Notes: generated from the sequence alone by a model not told the origin. A stretch of 64,000 nucleotides of DNA from Robertmurraya sp. FSL R5-0851 (GCF_038002965.1 NZ_JBBOOE010000001.1:3391001-3455000), one strand, 5' to 3'. Counted from the stretch's first letter, positions 32,768 through 41,660 are shown. Made by a program: numbers and translations.

Positions 32768-33838
32768 TTAAAAACTACCTGTATTCACATTTTCTGGACG
32801 AGTTACAGGCTCGGAAAGCTTTTCTCCCTTATCATTTACAAGTTCTGCTTTTCCATTCACCGTTACAGCTACGCTTTCAATTCCTTTCTGTTCCGTTAAA
32901 GAAAGTACGAGGGAATTTAAAATATGTTTAGAAACAATTTTATCTTCCGCTTTATTAAAAATTGATTCATTAAAGTTTAATGTTACTTTTCCATCTTCCA
33001 CAACTGGCTTATCCAAGAGCGCAACATCAGAAACAAACTCACTTAACAAATTAGATGAATAAGCCGGTCCTTTAGCAAGTTCTTCTACTACCGCACTAAT
33101 ATTATCGCTTTCCTCATTACTAATTCGCTTCGTAACTGGTACGTAGTAGTATGAACCCTCTTCTCCACCAAGGTAATACACAGTTAGTGCTCTAGTATTA
33201 GTAATATCAACAACTTCTGAAGTATCCATGTTAATACCGCTATCCCTTGTTAAACCACTCTTTGATAGCGCCATGCCACCCACTGGCATCTCAGTTAGTT
33301 CATGCCCATTCATTTTTAATTTTACTTTATCAATAGAATCAAATTGAGTTAACGTCCAAGTAATGGATTGAACAATTTTCATTTCGTCTTCTGGCTTATA
33401 ATTTTTAAATTCTTTGGAGAAATTTACAGTTGCTACTTTTTCCTTTATATCCACAGATACTGCAGTATCAGCTGGAATAACCGCTGCAAATCCATTAGGT
33501 AACATTTCTGTAACTGGACCATTTTGCACTAGATACTCTACAGCCTGCTTAGCCACTGACTCCGTTTTCGGAAGATCAATGGATTGTGGTACAACATAGC
33601 CATTTTTATCTACTAAATATAATTCGGTCATAACGCCTTTTTCTGCAACTTCTTCACCATTCTTTTCTGAAGCAGCCGTTTCTACTACTGTTGCTGTTCC
33701 ATTATCTTCTGTATATGTGACTGTTTTTGGAGGATCGATTTGTTCTTTTTTTTCTCCTCCTAATAAACCACATCCAGATAATAAAACGGACGAAACAATG
33801 ACTGCTGATACAATTTTCGTACTTTTATGCTTTGACAT
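32768..33838 (-). CDS. gerM: Spore germination/sporulation lipoprotein GerM
   Basis: 356 residues. Exported lipoprotein: N-terminal MSKHKSTK, hydrophobic core and lipobox LSGC with C23. Two GerMN domains of about 110 residues each (roughly 75-190 and 220-335), each with the pattern ...VEYLV..GP...L..V...VTVNF. In B. subtilis GerM is needed for engulfment complex stability and germination. Start ATG at 33838 is 7 nt after GGAGGG; the frame continues upstream to 33883 without an SD. Confidence 0.94.
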   Translation of the reverse strand: MSKHKSTKIVSAVIVSSVLLSGCGLLGGEKKEQIDPPKTVTYTEDNGTATVVETAASEKNGEEVAEKGVMTELYLVDKNGYVVPQSIDLPKTESVAKQAVEYLVQNGPVTEMLPNGFAAVIPADTAVSVDIKEKVATVNFSKEFKNYKPEDEMKIVQSITWTLTQFDSIDKVKLKMNGHELTEMPVGGMALSKSGLTRDSGINMDTSEVVDITNTRALTVYYLGGEEGSYYYVPVTKRISNEESDNISAVVEELAKGPAYSSNLLSEFVSDVALLDKPVVEDGKVTLNFNESIFNKAEDKIVSKHILNSLVLSLTEQKGIESVAVTVNGKAELVNDKGEKLSEPVTRPENVNTGSF

Positions 33839-33910
33839 CCATAATCCCTCCAAGACAGTTTGTACTACATGTATACGAGCCATTTAAAAAAATAGACCGA
33901 TTACTAGAAA

Positions 33911-33940
33911 AAAATAAAAAAAAGCCTCCAAATTGGAGAC
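33911..33940 (-). terminator. Terminator of racE
   Basis: Stem GTCTCCA / TGGAGGC with a 3-nt loop, followed by eight T and further T-rich DNA on the minus strand. Confidence 0.85.
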
Positions 33941-33945
33941 TTCCA

Positions 33946-34743
33946 TTAAGATAGTTTAATGGTTTCTACACTCAATTCACCTGCATGTAACCAGCTAGTA
34001 GCGATTCGTTGAAAAATTGGCTTTGATCCGGTCGTAAAAAACTGATGCTGGGGCTCGTCCTTATTCAGCGCTAGCCACCCATTATAAAAAAGAATGGTAC
34101 TTACCTCACGTGCTGTTTCCTCACCAGAGCTAATAACAGACACAGTAGGACCCATCGTTTTCTTTATGATCTTTTCAAGCAATGGATAGTGTGTGCAGCC
34201 TAAAATAAGTGTATCGAGGCCCCTATTTTTTATTGGCGCAAGCGTCTCGGCTACCACTTTTTTCACAATGGGTCCATCTACTTCTCCACTTTCAACGAGA
34301 GGAACAAACTTCGGACAAGCAAGACTAGTAACCCTAGATTTCTTATTGATCGATTTCAAGGCCATCTCATATGCATTGCTCTTAATCGTTCCAACCGTAC
34401 CAATGACCCCAATTTGATGGTTTTTTGTTACCTTGATAGCCGTTCTAGCACCTGGGTAAATGACACCTATAACAGGAATGGAAAGCTCATTTTGAATTTC
34501 CTCTAAGGCAACGGCTGTTGCAGTGTTACATGCAATTACTAACATCTTAATTCCCTTATTTACTAAGAAATTTGTCATTTGCCATGTGAATTTCTTTACC
34601 TCTTCACCGCTTCTCGGGCCGTACGGGCATCTTGCAGTGTCTCCTACATAGAGGATTTGCTCATTTGGCAGTTGGCGCATAATTTCCTTCGCAACAGTTA
34701 ATCCGCCAACCCCAGAGTCAATTACTCCGATCGGTTGATTCAA
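33946..34743 (-). CDS. racE: Glutamate racemase
   Basis: 265 residues. Makes D-glutamate for peptidoglycan. The two catalytic cysteines are C72 (VIACNTATA) and C183 (LGCTHYPLL); also [15 protein letters not shown] (6-20). 10 bp after ysmB, so probably co-transcribed with it. Confidence 0.97.
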   Translation of the reverse strand: MNQPIGVIDSGVGGLTVAKEIMRQLPNEQILYVGDTARCPYGPRSGEEVKKFTWQMTNFLVNKGIKMLVIACNTATAVALEEIQNELSIPVIGVIYPGARTAIKVTKNHQIGVIGTVGTIKSNAYEMALKSINKKSRVTSLACPKFVPLVESGEVDGPIVKKVVAETLAPIKNRGLDTLILGCTHYPLLEKIIKKTMGPTVSVISSGEETAREVSTILFYNGWLALNKDEPQHQFFTTGSKPIFQRIATSWLHAGELSVETIKLS

Positions 34744-34753
34744 ACATCTCGCC

Positions 34754-35203
34754 TCATTCTTCTTTCATTTCTTGATGTAATTTCATTAAGTTATTTTTTA
34801 GGAGAATCACTTCTTCGGTAGAAAAGTTAACTAAAACCTCCTGCAAATATACCTGTCTCTTCTTTATCACTTCGTCAATAATTCGTTCTCCTTCTTCTAA
34901 AAGGTGAATACGAACTACACGGCGATCATTCGGATCCTTTACACGCATAACCAGTTTGTTTTTTTCCATTCTGTCAACTAGGTCTGTTGTCGTGCTACAC
35001 GCAAGAAACATTTTATTTGAAAGTTCACCAATCGTCATATCTCCTTCTTCAAATAACCACTGAAGAGCGACAAACTGAGGTGGAGTAATGGTATAGTTAC
35101 TTAAAATTTCTCTACCCTTTTGCTTGATAATTCCAGCAATATAACGCAAATCTTTTTCAATATCAGCAAAAATCTCTATCTCTTTTGATTCTTCTACTTT
35201 CAT
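34754..35203 (-). CDS. ysmB: MarR-family transcriptional regulator YsmB
   Basis: 149 residues. Winged-helix MarR fold: recognition helix [21 protein letters not shown] and wing [18 protein letters not shown] (about 85-102). Effector and targets are unknown. Sits between gerE and racE exactly as ysmB in B. subtilis. Confidence 0.88.
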   Translation of the reverse strand: MKVEESKEIEIFADIEKDLRYIAGIIKQKGREILSNYTITPPQFVALQWLFEEGDMTIGELSNKMFLACSTTTDLVDRMEKNKLVMRVKDPNDRRVVRIHLLEEGERIIDEVIKKRQVYLQEVLVNFSTEEVILLKNNLMKLHQEMKEE

Positions 35204-35350
35204 AAATACACAACCCCTATTTGAGAGTTCAGATCATGACTATATAATAATCATATCTAGCCTTTTAAACTATTTTCACCTTTTTCTCACTAAAATTCAA
35301 GAAGGAAGTATAGAAATGTATGTTATGAATGTATTTGGAGACAATCGTAA

Positions 35351-35375
35351 ACCGGCTTCCATGATGAAAGCCGGT
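35351..35375 (-). terminator. Terminator-like hairpin after gerE
   Basis: Stem ACCGGCTT / AAGCCGGT with a 9-nt loop; only TTTACG follows, so U-tract is weak. Confidence 0.6.
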
Positions 35376-35381
35376 CTAGAA

Positions 35382-35606
35382 TTATAGTTCTAGCTCTCCC
35401 ATTCGAAGGAGCTCTACAACAGCTTGTGATCGCCCCTTAACACCAAGCTTTTGCATGGCATTCGAAATGTGGTTACGAACCGTTTTTTCACTTATGAAAA
35501 GTTCTCCCGCGATCTCTTTTGTTGTTTTGTCTTGTACCAACAGTTCGAACACTTCTCTTTCACGTTTGGTGAGTAACGGCTTGTGAGTATATTCATTCTC
35601 CTTCAA
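35382..35606 (-). CDS. gerE: Spore coat transcription regulator GerE
   Basis: 74 residues, a stand-alone LuxR-type helix-turn-helix. Activates and represses late mother-cell coat genes with sigma-K RNA polymerase. The sequence [20 protein letters not shown] and [20 protein letters not shown] is nearly identical to B. subtilis GerE. Start codon is TTG, 9 nt after AAGGAGGG. A probable sigma-K promoter is 65-95 bp upstream. Confidence 0.98.
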   Translation of the reverse strand: MKENEYTHKPLLTKREREVFELLVQDKTTKEIAGELFISEKTVRNHISNAMQKLGVKGRSQAVVELLRMGELEL

Positions 35607-35670
35607 GTATTGTAACCCTCCTTGCCTTCGCCAGCTATGAACAGCGGGATGGGTATATATTTAGTCACCA

Positions 35671-35699
35671 TATCTTATGTAGATCAGGTGTTTGTAGTG
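35671..35699 (-). promoter_or_regulatory. Probable sigma-K promoter of gerE
   Basis: Minus strand CAC (-35, 35697-35699), 17-bp spacer, CATAAGATA (-10, 35671-35679), fitting the sigma-K form AC-16/17-CATANNNTA. gerE is sigma-K dependent in B. subtilis. Confidence 0.55.
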
Positions 35700-35742
35700 A
35701 CTATAATTCTTGAAAGAAAGCATTTTTATTTTTAAGAAAATA

Positions 35743-36207
35743 CTATGATAGAATTTTGTTTGATTGTTTAAAACGATCCCTCGTTACTTCAGTCCAAGGA
35801 ACTCCCTTTCCAGTGCGTTTACACATTTGCACCATCGTTCCTCTTCCTACAAAACATACATCTCCGTTTTGCTTCTTTCCCAAGTAATGAAGGTCAATAG
35901 ATGTGTTCCCAACCGATTCGATTTTCACAAAAATAACAAGAATATCGTCAAAAAAAACCTGATTAAGAAAATCACACTGTAGGTCAGCAACAATTGGGAT
36001 CGTCGTACTTTCTTTTTGCACCCAATCCTGCATAAGACCAATATGTTTAAAAAACCCAATGCGTGATTCTTCAAAATATGCAAATGGAACCGTATTGTTC
36101 ATATGTCCAAACATATCAGTCTCTGAAAATCGAACTTTTATTTTATTAGAATAGGTGAAACCTTGTTCCCAAGTTTCAAAATCGTGGATATAGCTTACCT
36201 TTTTCAT
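35743..36207 (-). CDS. ysmA: Acyl-CoA thioesterase (4HBT hotdog fold), YsmA
   Basis: 154 residues. 4-hydroxybenzoyl-CoA thioesterase-type hotdog protein; hallmark RFSETDMFGHMNNTVPFAYFEE with D31, H35 and N37. Expected to hydrolyse acyl-CoA; substrate unknown. Start ATG at 36207 follows AAGGAGG by 6-7 nt; the longer frame to 36261 would begin upstream of the transcription start. It has a near-consensus sigma-A promoter whose start point is covered by a FadR-like operator, which links it to fatty-acid metabolism. Confidence 0.9.
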   Translation of the reverse strand: MKKVSYIHDFETWEQGFTYSNKIKVRFSETDMFGHMNNTVPFAYFEESRIGFFKHIGLMQDWVQKESTTIPIVADLQCDFLNQVFFDDILVIFVKIESVGNTSIDLHYLGKKQNGDVCFVGRGTMVQMCKRTGKGVPWTEVTRDRFKQSNKILS

Positions 36208-36231
36208 ATAATCCTCCTTATATACCAAAAA

Positions 36232-36249
36232 TGAATGAATGTTCATTCT
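36232..36249 (-). promoter_or_regulatory. FadR-like operator over the ysmA start point
   Basis: Plus-strand TGAATGAATGTTCATTCT: arms TGAATGA and TCATTCT separated by 4 bp, the same form as the perfect site at 47683. 15 of 18 positions agree with TGAATGAMTAVTCATTCA. It lies immediately downstream of the -10 (36253-36258). Confidence 0.65.
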
Positions 36250-36252
36250 TTG

Positions 36253-36281
36253 ATTATACAAGGGGCTATATCTTTTGACAA
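36253..36281 (-). promoter_or_regulatory. Sigma-A promoter of ysmA
   Basis: -35 TTGTCA (36276-36281), 17-bp spacer, -10 TATAAT (36253-36258). The -35 abuts the sdhB terminator tail. Confidence 0.8.
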
Positions 36282-36284
36282 TTG

Positions 36285-36312
36285 AAAAACCCCTTTGATA
36301 TACAAAGGGGTT
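36285..36312 (-). terminator. Terminator of the sdhCAB operon
   Basis: 10-bp perfect stem AACCCCTTTG / CAAAGGGGTT with a 5-nt loop, then TTTC. Confidence 0.85.
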
Positions 36313-36326
36313 AAAGGTAACTGTTC

Positions 36327-37088
36327 TTAAACTTGATCGCTTCCAAAGAAGTTTTTAAAAGCTTGGAACGTAGTATCTCTATTTAAAGCAGCAATAGATG
36401 TTGTTAAAGGAATACCCTTTGGACAGGACTGAACACAGTTCTGTGAGTTTCCACAATTCGCGAGCCCACCATCACCCATGATTGCATCCAGACGCTCTGC
36501 TCGATTCATCTCACCCGTAGGATGAGCATTAAATAATCGAACTTGGGATAGAGGAGCAGGACCGATGAAATTTGATTTGCTGTTTACGTTCGGACATGCC
36601 TCCAAACAAACACCACAGGTCATACATTTGGATAGCTCGTACGCCCATTGTCGTTTTCTTTCTGGCATACGCGGTCCAGGTCCCAGATCATATGTGCCAT
36701 CGATCGGAATCCAAGCTTTCACTTTCTTTAAAGAATCAAACATACGACTGCGGTCAACTTGTAAATCACGAACAACAGGGAAAGTTCTCATTGGCTCTAA
36801 ACGAATCGGTTGTTCTAACTGATCAATTAGAGCAGTACATGATTGCCTTGGCTTTCCATTAATCACCATGGAACAAGCACCACAAACTTCCTCTAAACAG
36901 TTCATATCCCAAGTGATTGGAGTGGTCTGCTTCCCTTGCTTATTTACTGGGTTTCTACGAATTTCCATTAAAGCAGAAATAACATTCATATTTGGACGAT
37001 AGTCTAACTCGAATTCTTCTTCATAAGGGGCTGTGTCAGGACTATCCTGTCTTGTAATCTTAAAAACGACTGTTCTTTTTTCAGACAT
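36327..37088 (-). CDS. sdhB: Succinate dehydrogenase iron-sulfur subunit
   Basis: 253 residues. Electron-transfer subunit of complex II. [2Fe-2S] ligands C64, C69, C72 and C84; the other clusters use C155, C158, C161, C165 and C212, C218, C222 (CGNSQNCVQSCPKG). Starts 2 bp after sdhA. Membrane-associated through SdhC. Confidence 0.97.
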   Translation of the reverse strand: MSEKRTVVFKITRQDSPDTAPYEEEFELDYRPNMNVISALMEIRRNPVNKQGKQTTPITWDMNCLEEVCGACSMVINGKPRQSCTALIDQLEQPIRLEPMRTFPVVRDLQVDRSRMFDSLKKVKAWIPIDGTYDLGPGPRMPERKRQWAYELSKCMTCGVCLEACPNVNSKSNFIGPAPLSQVRLFNAHPTGEMNRAERLDAIMGDGGLANCGNSQNCVQSCPKGIPLTTSIAALNRDTTFQAFKNFFGSDQV

Positions 37089-37090
37089 GT

Positions 37091-38851
37091 TTAGTTATCC
37101 CCTTTCTTCTTAGAGTAGTCTCTCTTTCGTGGAGCAATTAATCCAGTGTCAACCTCTTCATAATGGAATTGTGGTGCTGATTTCGCGTCCACAAATTTAG
37201 CCATGGTTGTCTTTAAGAATTCCTCATCGTTACGCTCTGGGAATTCCGGTTTATAGTGGGCACCACGACTTTCGTTACGGTTGTATGCACCGATCGTAAT
37301 TACTCTTGCTAGCTGAAGCATATTTTGAAGCTGACGTGTAAAAATAGCTCCTTGGTTGCTCCACTTAGCTGTATCGTTAATATTAATTTTTTCATAGCGC
37401 TCTAGTAGTTCTACAATTTTTTCGTCTGTTTTTAATAGTTTATCGTTGTGGCGAACAACGGTTACATTGTCTGTCATCCACTCACCAAGCTCTTTATGAA
37501 GAACATAAGCATTTTCATTACCATCTAAAGTCATGATCTTATTCCACTTTTGTTCTTCGTCTTTTACAAAACGATCAAAGACGGAGGAAGAAATTGAATC
37601 AACCGTTTTATTTAAACCACTAATATAATCGAGCGCCTTCGGACCGGCTACCATTCCTCCATAAATAGCTGATAATAAGGAGTTCGCCCCAAGGCGATTC
37701 GCTCCATGCTGAGAATAATCACACTCTCCAGCAGCAAATAACCCAGGAATATTTGTCATTTGATCATAATCTACCCAAAGACCGCCCATGGAATAGTGAA
37801 CCGCAGGGAAGATCTTCATAGGAACTTTTCGTGGGTCGTCACCCATAAACTTTTCATAGATTTCGATAATACCACCGAGCTTAATGTCCAGTTCTTTTGG
37901 ATCTTTGTGAGAAAGATCCAGATAAACCATGTTTTCCCCATTAATACCAAGCTTCAAGTCAACACAGACGTGAAAGATTTCGCGAGTAGCAATATCACGC
38001 GGTACAAGATTTCCGTATGCTGGATACTTTTCTTCTAAGAAATACCAAGGCTTTCCATCCTTGTACGTCCATACTCGTCCACCTTCCCCACGAGCAGACT
38101 CACTCATAAGTCTCAATTTATCATCCCCAGGAATCGCTGTTGGATGAATTTGAATGAATTCTCCATTTGCATAGTACACACCTTGTTGGTATGCAATAGA
38201 CGCTGCAGAGCCTGTATTTATCACTGAGTTTGTTGACTTACCAAAGATAATCCCAGGCCCACCAGTAGCTAAAATAACAGCATCTGCTGCAAATGACTTA
38301 ATTTCCATTGATGTGAGGTTCTGAGCAACGATCCCACGGCAAACCCCTTCATCATCAATTACTGACCCAAGAAATTCCCAGCCTTCATATTTTGTAACTA
38401 AACCAGCTACTTCGTGGCGACGTACTTGCTCATCTAATGCATATAAAAGCTGTTGTCCTGTTGTTGCACCAGCAAAAGCGGTACGGTGATGCTGTGTTCC
38501 ACCAAAACGACGGAAGTCTAAAAGCCCTTCTGGTGTACGGTTGAACATAACACCCATACGATCAAGCAAATGGATAATTCCTGGTGCTGCTTCTGTCATC
38601 GCTTTAACTGGTGGTTGATTCGCTAAGAAGTCACCGCCATATACTGTATCATCAAAGTGCTCCCATGGAGAGTCACCTTCACCTTTTGTATTTACAGCTC
38701 CGTTAATACCACCTTGGGCACAAACAGAGTGCGAACGTTTTACTGGAACTAATGAAAATAATTCGACCGGACTCCCTGCTTCTGCAACTTTAATTGTTGC
38801 CATTAAGCCAGCTAGACCGCCGCCGACTACGATCACCTTTCCTTTACCCAT
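37091..38851 (-). CDS. sdhA: Succinate dehydrogenase flavoprotein subunit
   Basis: 586 residues. Oxidises succinate to fumarate. FAD-binding VVGGGLAGLMA (8-18); H41 in KRSHSVCAQGG is the residue that binds FAD covalently in the family; GGTQHHRTAF and ANRLGANSLLSA are active-site/FAD motifs. SD GGGAGTGA. Second gene of sdhCAB. Confidence 0.98.
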   Translation of the reverse strand: MGKGKVIVVGGGLAGLMATIKVAEAGSPVELFSLVPVKRSHSVCAQGGINGAVNTKGEGDSPWEHFDDTVYGGDFLANQPPVKAMTEAAPGIIHLLDRMGVMFNRTPEGLLDFRRFGGTQHHRTAFAGATTGQQLLYALDEQVRRHEVAGLVTKYEGWEFLGSVIDDEGVCRGIVAQNLTSMEIKSFAADAVILATGGPGIIFGKSTNSVINTGSAASIAYQQGVYYANGEFIQIHPTAIPGDDKLRLMSESARGEGGRVWTYKDGKPWYFLEEKYPAYGNLVPRDIATREIFHVCVDLKLGINGENMVYLDLSHKDPKELDIKLGGIIEIYEKFMGDDPRKVPMKIFPAVHYSMGGLWVDYDQMTNIPGLFAAGECDYSQHGANRLGANSLLSAIYGGMVAGPKALDYISGLNKTVDSISSSVFDRFVKDEEQKWNKIMTLDGNENAYVLHKELGEWMTDNVTVVRHNDKLLKTDEKIVELLERYEKININDTAKWSNQGAIFTRQLQNMLQLARVITIGAYNRNESRGAHYKPEFPERNDEEFLKTTMAKFVDAKSAPQFHYEEVDTGLIAPRKRDYSKKKGDN

Positions 38852-38920
38852 CGTGAGTCACTCCCTAACTAATATCAATGTATATCCCGTTCGTTTCTAT
38901 GAGAATTAGATCCTATTAAA

Positions 38921-39529
38921 TTATATGAATGCGATAATAGCGCGCACACCAACTATTGATAAGGCGATAAAAACCCCTAATGTAACATAAGTAGAAATAA
39001 GTTGAGAACGTGGTGTAACCGTAATTCCCCAACTTACAAAGAACGACCATAGTCCATTTGCAAAGTGGAAAGTGGTTGAAATCACACCGATGATGTAGAA
39101 CCATAGCATGAATGGATTTGAAAGAATGCTTTCCATCATATCGAAGTTAACCTCTGCACCAAATGCTGCTGCAATTCTAGTTTCCCACACATGCCATGTT
39201 ACGAATACTAGAGTTACTACTCCAGATATACGCTGAAGCATGAACATCCAATTGCGGAAAAAGCCATAATTACTAGTATTATTTTTTGCTGTAAACGCAA
39301 TATAAAGCCCATAAATTGCGTGGAATAATAAAGGTAGAAAAATCACGAACGTTTCTAATACATATCGAAACGGCAAACCCTCCATAAAGTGAGACGCTTT
39401 GTTAAATGATTCTTCCCCCCCAGTTGCGAAATGATTGACTACAAGGTGCTGCACAAGAAATAGACCAACTGGAATGACTCCAAGCAGCGAGTGTAATCTT
39501 CGATAAAAAAACTCTCGGTTTCCTGCCAT
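38921..39529 (-). CDS. sdhC: Succinate dehydrogenase cytochrome b558 subunit
   Basis: 202 residues with five transmembrane helices, the single-polypeptide, di-heme anchor of Gram-positive complex II that reduces menaquinone. Candidate heme histidines are in YRRLHSLLGVIP (H13), VQHLVVNHF, LFHAIYGLYIA and TFHFANGLWSF. SD GGGGGG. First gene of sdhCAB; promoter at 39616-39644. Confidence 0.96.
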   Translation of the reverse strand: MAGNREFFYRRLHSLLGVIPVGLFLVQHLVVNHFATGGEESFNKASHFMEGLPFRYVLETFVIFLPLLFHAIYGLYIAFTAKNNTSNYGFFRNWMFMLQRISGVVTLVFVTWHVWETRIAAAFGAEVNFDMMESILSNPFMLWFYIIGVISTTFHFANGLWSFFVSWGITVTPRSQLISTYVTLGVFIALSIVGVRAIIAFI

Positions 39530-39569
39530 GAACTTTACCCCCCTAAAAATTAAACGGAATGATTAGATA

Positions 39570-39656
39570 GTATCCGTTTTTTTTACAATAATTTTTACAA
39601 TTATGTGACATGTTCATTTTACTCCCAACATGAAAGAGCGTCAAGAAAACGGATAC
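39570..39656. repeat. 11-bp inverted repeat bracketing the sdh promoter
   Basis: Plus-strand GTATCCGTTTT at 39570-39580 and its perfect reverse complement AAAACGGATAC at 39646-39656 lie on either side of the -35/-10. One arm is upstream of the -35, so the pair cannot form an RNA hairpin from this promoter. A partial third copy AAACGGAAT is at 39552-39560. Confidence 0.6.
39616..39644 (-). promoter_or_regulatory. Sigma-A promoter of sdhCAB
   Basis: -35 TTGACG (39639-39644), 17-bp spacer, -10 TAAAAT (39616-39621). Leader about 80 nt. The rest of the 327-bp gap to yslB holds yslB -10 elements on the plus strand. Confidence 0.8.
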
Positions 39657-39748
39657 ATAAAATGCACCTTAAATACGAAATATTTTTAATATATTGATAT
39701 TACTCCAAACACCTATGTATAAACATTTTATAGAGCCACCTCTTATAT

Positions 39749-39757
39749 TGGTATAAT
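39749..39757 (+). promoter_or_regulatory. Extended -10 promoter candidate for yslB
   Basis: TGGTATAAT (extended -10) at 39749-39757; -35 is poor. A second TATAAT is at 39824-39829. Either could serve yslB. Confidence 0.4.
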
Positions 39758-39856
39758 AATTAACGTGAAAAATTTTTAAAATCAGTTTTTTTTGTTTTCA
39801 TGCGTATTTCCCCGGAAAATGTATATAATAGAATAATAGAAAGTGGGGGACATGCT

Positions 39857-40309
39857 TTGAGTGAATTGAAATTAGAACAACCTATTTCGGCCACAGATCC
39901 TGCACTTGTTCCATCCTTTGGGTATGAGTTGCTAAGAGAAGTACTTATTCCAGACATTCTAGGAAGAGAAACGGCTTCTATTTTATACTGGGCAGGTAAG
40001 GCTTTAGCCAGAAAGTACCCTTTGCAGTCGGTCGAAGATATCATTGCTTTTTTCCAACAGGCAGGTTGGGGCACACTACAAATTAAAACTGAAAAAAAGA
40101 ATGAACTTGAATTTGAATTATCGAGTGACCTAATCAGAAATCGCTTTAAAGAGAATCCAGAATGTCACTTCCAGTTGGAAGCGGGATTCTTAGCACAACA
40201 AATGGAAACGCAAAAACAAGTGATTGCTGAAGCGTATGAACACCCCAAGAAAAAGCTTGCTACGGTTTCCTTCACCGTGCGTTGGGATAAAAAGGATTCA
40301 ATTGATTAA
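39857..40309 (+). CDS. yslB: YslB family protein (DUF2507)
   Basis: 150 residues. V4R/DUF2507-like fold: FGYELLREVLIPDILGRETASILYWAGKALARKYP, followed by a C-terminal part rich in short strands. Function not established. I place the start at TTG 39857 because GTGGGGGA is 7 nt upstream and the resulting length fits B. subtilis YslB; an in-frame ATG at 39800 has no SD and lies upstream of one candidate -10. Conserved position between sdhC and lysC. Confidence 0.85.
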   Translation: MSELKLEQPISATDPALVPSFGYELLREVLIPDILGRETASILYWAGKALARKYPLQSVEDIIAFFQQAGWGTLQIKTEKKNELEFELSSDLIRNRFKENPECHFQLEAGFLAQQMETQKQVIAEAYEHPKKKLATVSFTVRWDKKDSID

Positions 40310-40314
40310 TACAT

Positions 40315-40348
40315 AAAAAGCTTTCATATTTTTTTATGAAAGCTTTTT
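40315..40348. terminator. Bidirectional terminator between yslB and lysC
   Basis: Stem AAAAAGCTTTCATA / TATGAAAGCTTTTT with a T loop; A/T flanks serve both strands. Confidence 0.9.
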
Positions 40349-40378
40349 AGTTTGACCTTTTTTCTTCAAGTCGTTGGT

Positions 40379-40873
40379 TTATGCCTTAACAGACTTTCCA
40401 GACAACTCAAATGCTTCATGAAGAGCTTCAACTGCTTTCAGCATCTGTGCTTCCTCTATCACTGTAGAGACCTTAATTTCAGAGGTACTCACCATCTTTA
40501 CCTGAATTCCCCCTGCGGCTAACACTTCAAACATTTCTGCTGCAACCCCAGGATTAGAGATCATCCCTGAACCAACAATGGACACTTTTGCAAGGTTTGG
40601 CTCTGCTTCAATACCTTCATATTGCAACTCACTTTTATGAGACTGTAAAACTGCCATCGTTTCTTCCAAATCAGAGCTTTTAATAGAAAAAGATAAATTT
40701 GTCGTCGATTCATTCGTCATACTTTGAATGATGATATCAACGTTTAAATGATTCTTTGCTAAAATGCTGAAAATGGTTGACAGATTGGTTAATCCATTTG
40801 GAAGTCCTAACACACTCACTCTCGTAATTTCATCTTCAAAGGCAACCCCACGTACAACTAAACTTTGTTCCAT
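40379..40873 (-). CDS. lysC: Aspartokinase II, beta subunit (internal in-frame start of lysC)
   Basis: 164 residues identical to the C-terminal ACT region of LysC. The internal ATG (40871-40873) follows AGGAGG with 8 nt spacing, as strong as any SD in the window. B. subtilis aspartokinase II is an alpha2-beta2 enzyme whose beta subunit arises in exactly this way, starting MEQNLVVRG; here MEQSLVVRG. Confidence 0.88.
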   Translation of the reverse strand: MEQSLVVRGVAFEDEITRVSVLGLPNGLTNLSTIFSILAKNHLNVDIIIQSMTNESTTNLSFSIKSSDLEETMAVLQSHKSELQYEGIEAEPNLAKVSIVGSGMISNPGVAAEMFEVLAAGGIQVKMVSTSEIKVSTVIEEAQMLKAVEALHEAFELSGKSVKA

Positions 40874-41608
40874 TGATACTTCCTCCTCAATTATCGTTCC
40901 ATTTTCTCGCTCCATACTTGACCTTACTTCAAGTGGGACTGCGTAATTTTTTGCATATTCAACGGCCCTTGGATGTAACACTCCCGCACCTAAGTTAGCT
41001 AACTCTAACATTTCATCATAAGAAACTGACTTAAGCTTTCTTGCCTCTTTTACATAACGTGGATCTGTTGTAAATACTCCTGTTACATCGGTATAAATAT
41101 CACATTTATCAGCTTTCAATGCGGCTGCTAATGCCACTGCAGTTGTATCGGATCCCCCTCTACCTAAAGTTGACACCGCTCCGTCAATCGCAATTCCTTG
41201 AAATCCTGCAACCACAACTATTTTCCCTTTATGTAGCTCTGTTTGGATTTTACTTGTATTAATGTGTAAAATCCTAGCATTTCCATGAACTGCCTCCGTC
41301 TCAATTCCCGCTTGCCAACCTGTAAAGGAGATTGCTTCATAGCCTTTTTCTATTAACACCATTGAGAGTAATGCAATAGTCACTTGCTCACCTGTTGTAA
41401 GAAGCATATCCATTTCACGTTTATTTGGACGACTTGAGATTTGATTGGCTAGACCCACTAATTCGTCTGTTGTTTTTCCCATGGCAGACACAACCACCAC
41501 TACATCGTTCCCTCTCAACTTTTCTTCAATTACTCGATCGGCCACATGCTTAATACGATCTACATTTCCTACCGAAGTACCACCAAACTTTTGGACAACC
41601 AATCCCAT
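40379..41608 (-). CDS. lysC: Aspartokinase II, alpha subunit (lysine-sensitive)
   Basis: 409 residues. Phosphorylates aspartate, first step to Lys, Met, Thr and diaminopimelate. KFGGTSVG at 7-14, TTGEQVTIALLS (71-82), GRGGSDTTAVAL, and two C-terminal ACT domains from about 265. An internal in-frame start at residue 246 gives the beta subunit. Expression is controlled by the upstream lysine riboswitch. Confidence 0.98.
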   Translation of the reverse strand: MGLVVQKFGGTSVGNVDRIKHVADRVIEEKLRGNDVVVVVSAMGKTTDELVGLANQISSRPNKREMDMLLTTGEQVTIALLSMVLIEKGYEAISFTGWQAGIETEAVHGNARILHINTSKIQTELHKGKIVVVAGFQGIAIDGAVSTLGRGGSDTTAVALAAALKADKCDIYTDVTGVFTTDPRYVKEARKLKSVSYDEMLELANLGAGVLHPRAVEYAKNYAVPLEVRSSMERENGTIIEEEVSMEQSLVVRGVAFEDEITRVSVLGLPNGLTNLSTIFSILAKNHLNVDIIIQSMTNESTTNLSFSIKSSDLEETMAVLQSHKSELQYEGIEAEPNLAKVSIVGSGMISNPGVAAEMFEVLAAGGIQVKMVSTSEIKVSTVIEEAQMLKAVEALHEAFELSGKSVKA

Positions 41609-41660
41609 ATTTTCCCCTACTTTCTTTTCATCTCTTTCATGGGCTTTTTTTGAAAATACA

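Noticed and set aside
39760..40074. 104-codon minus-strand ORF opposite yslB
   Set aside because: Antisense to yslB, which has an SD, family match and conserved position.
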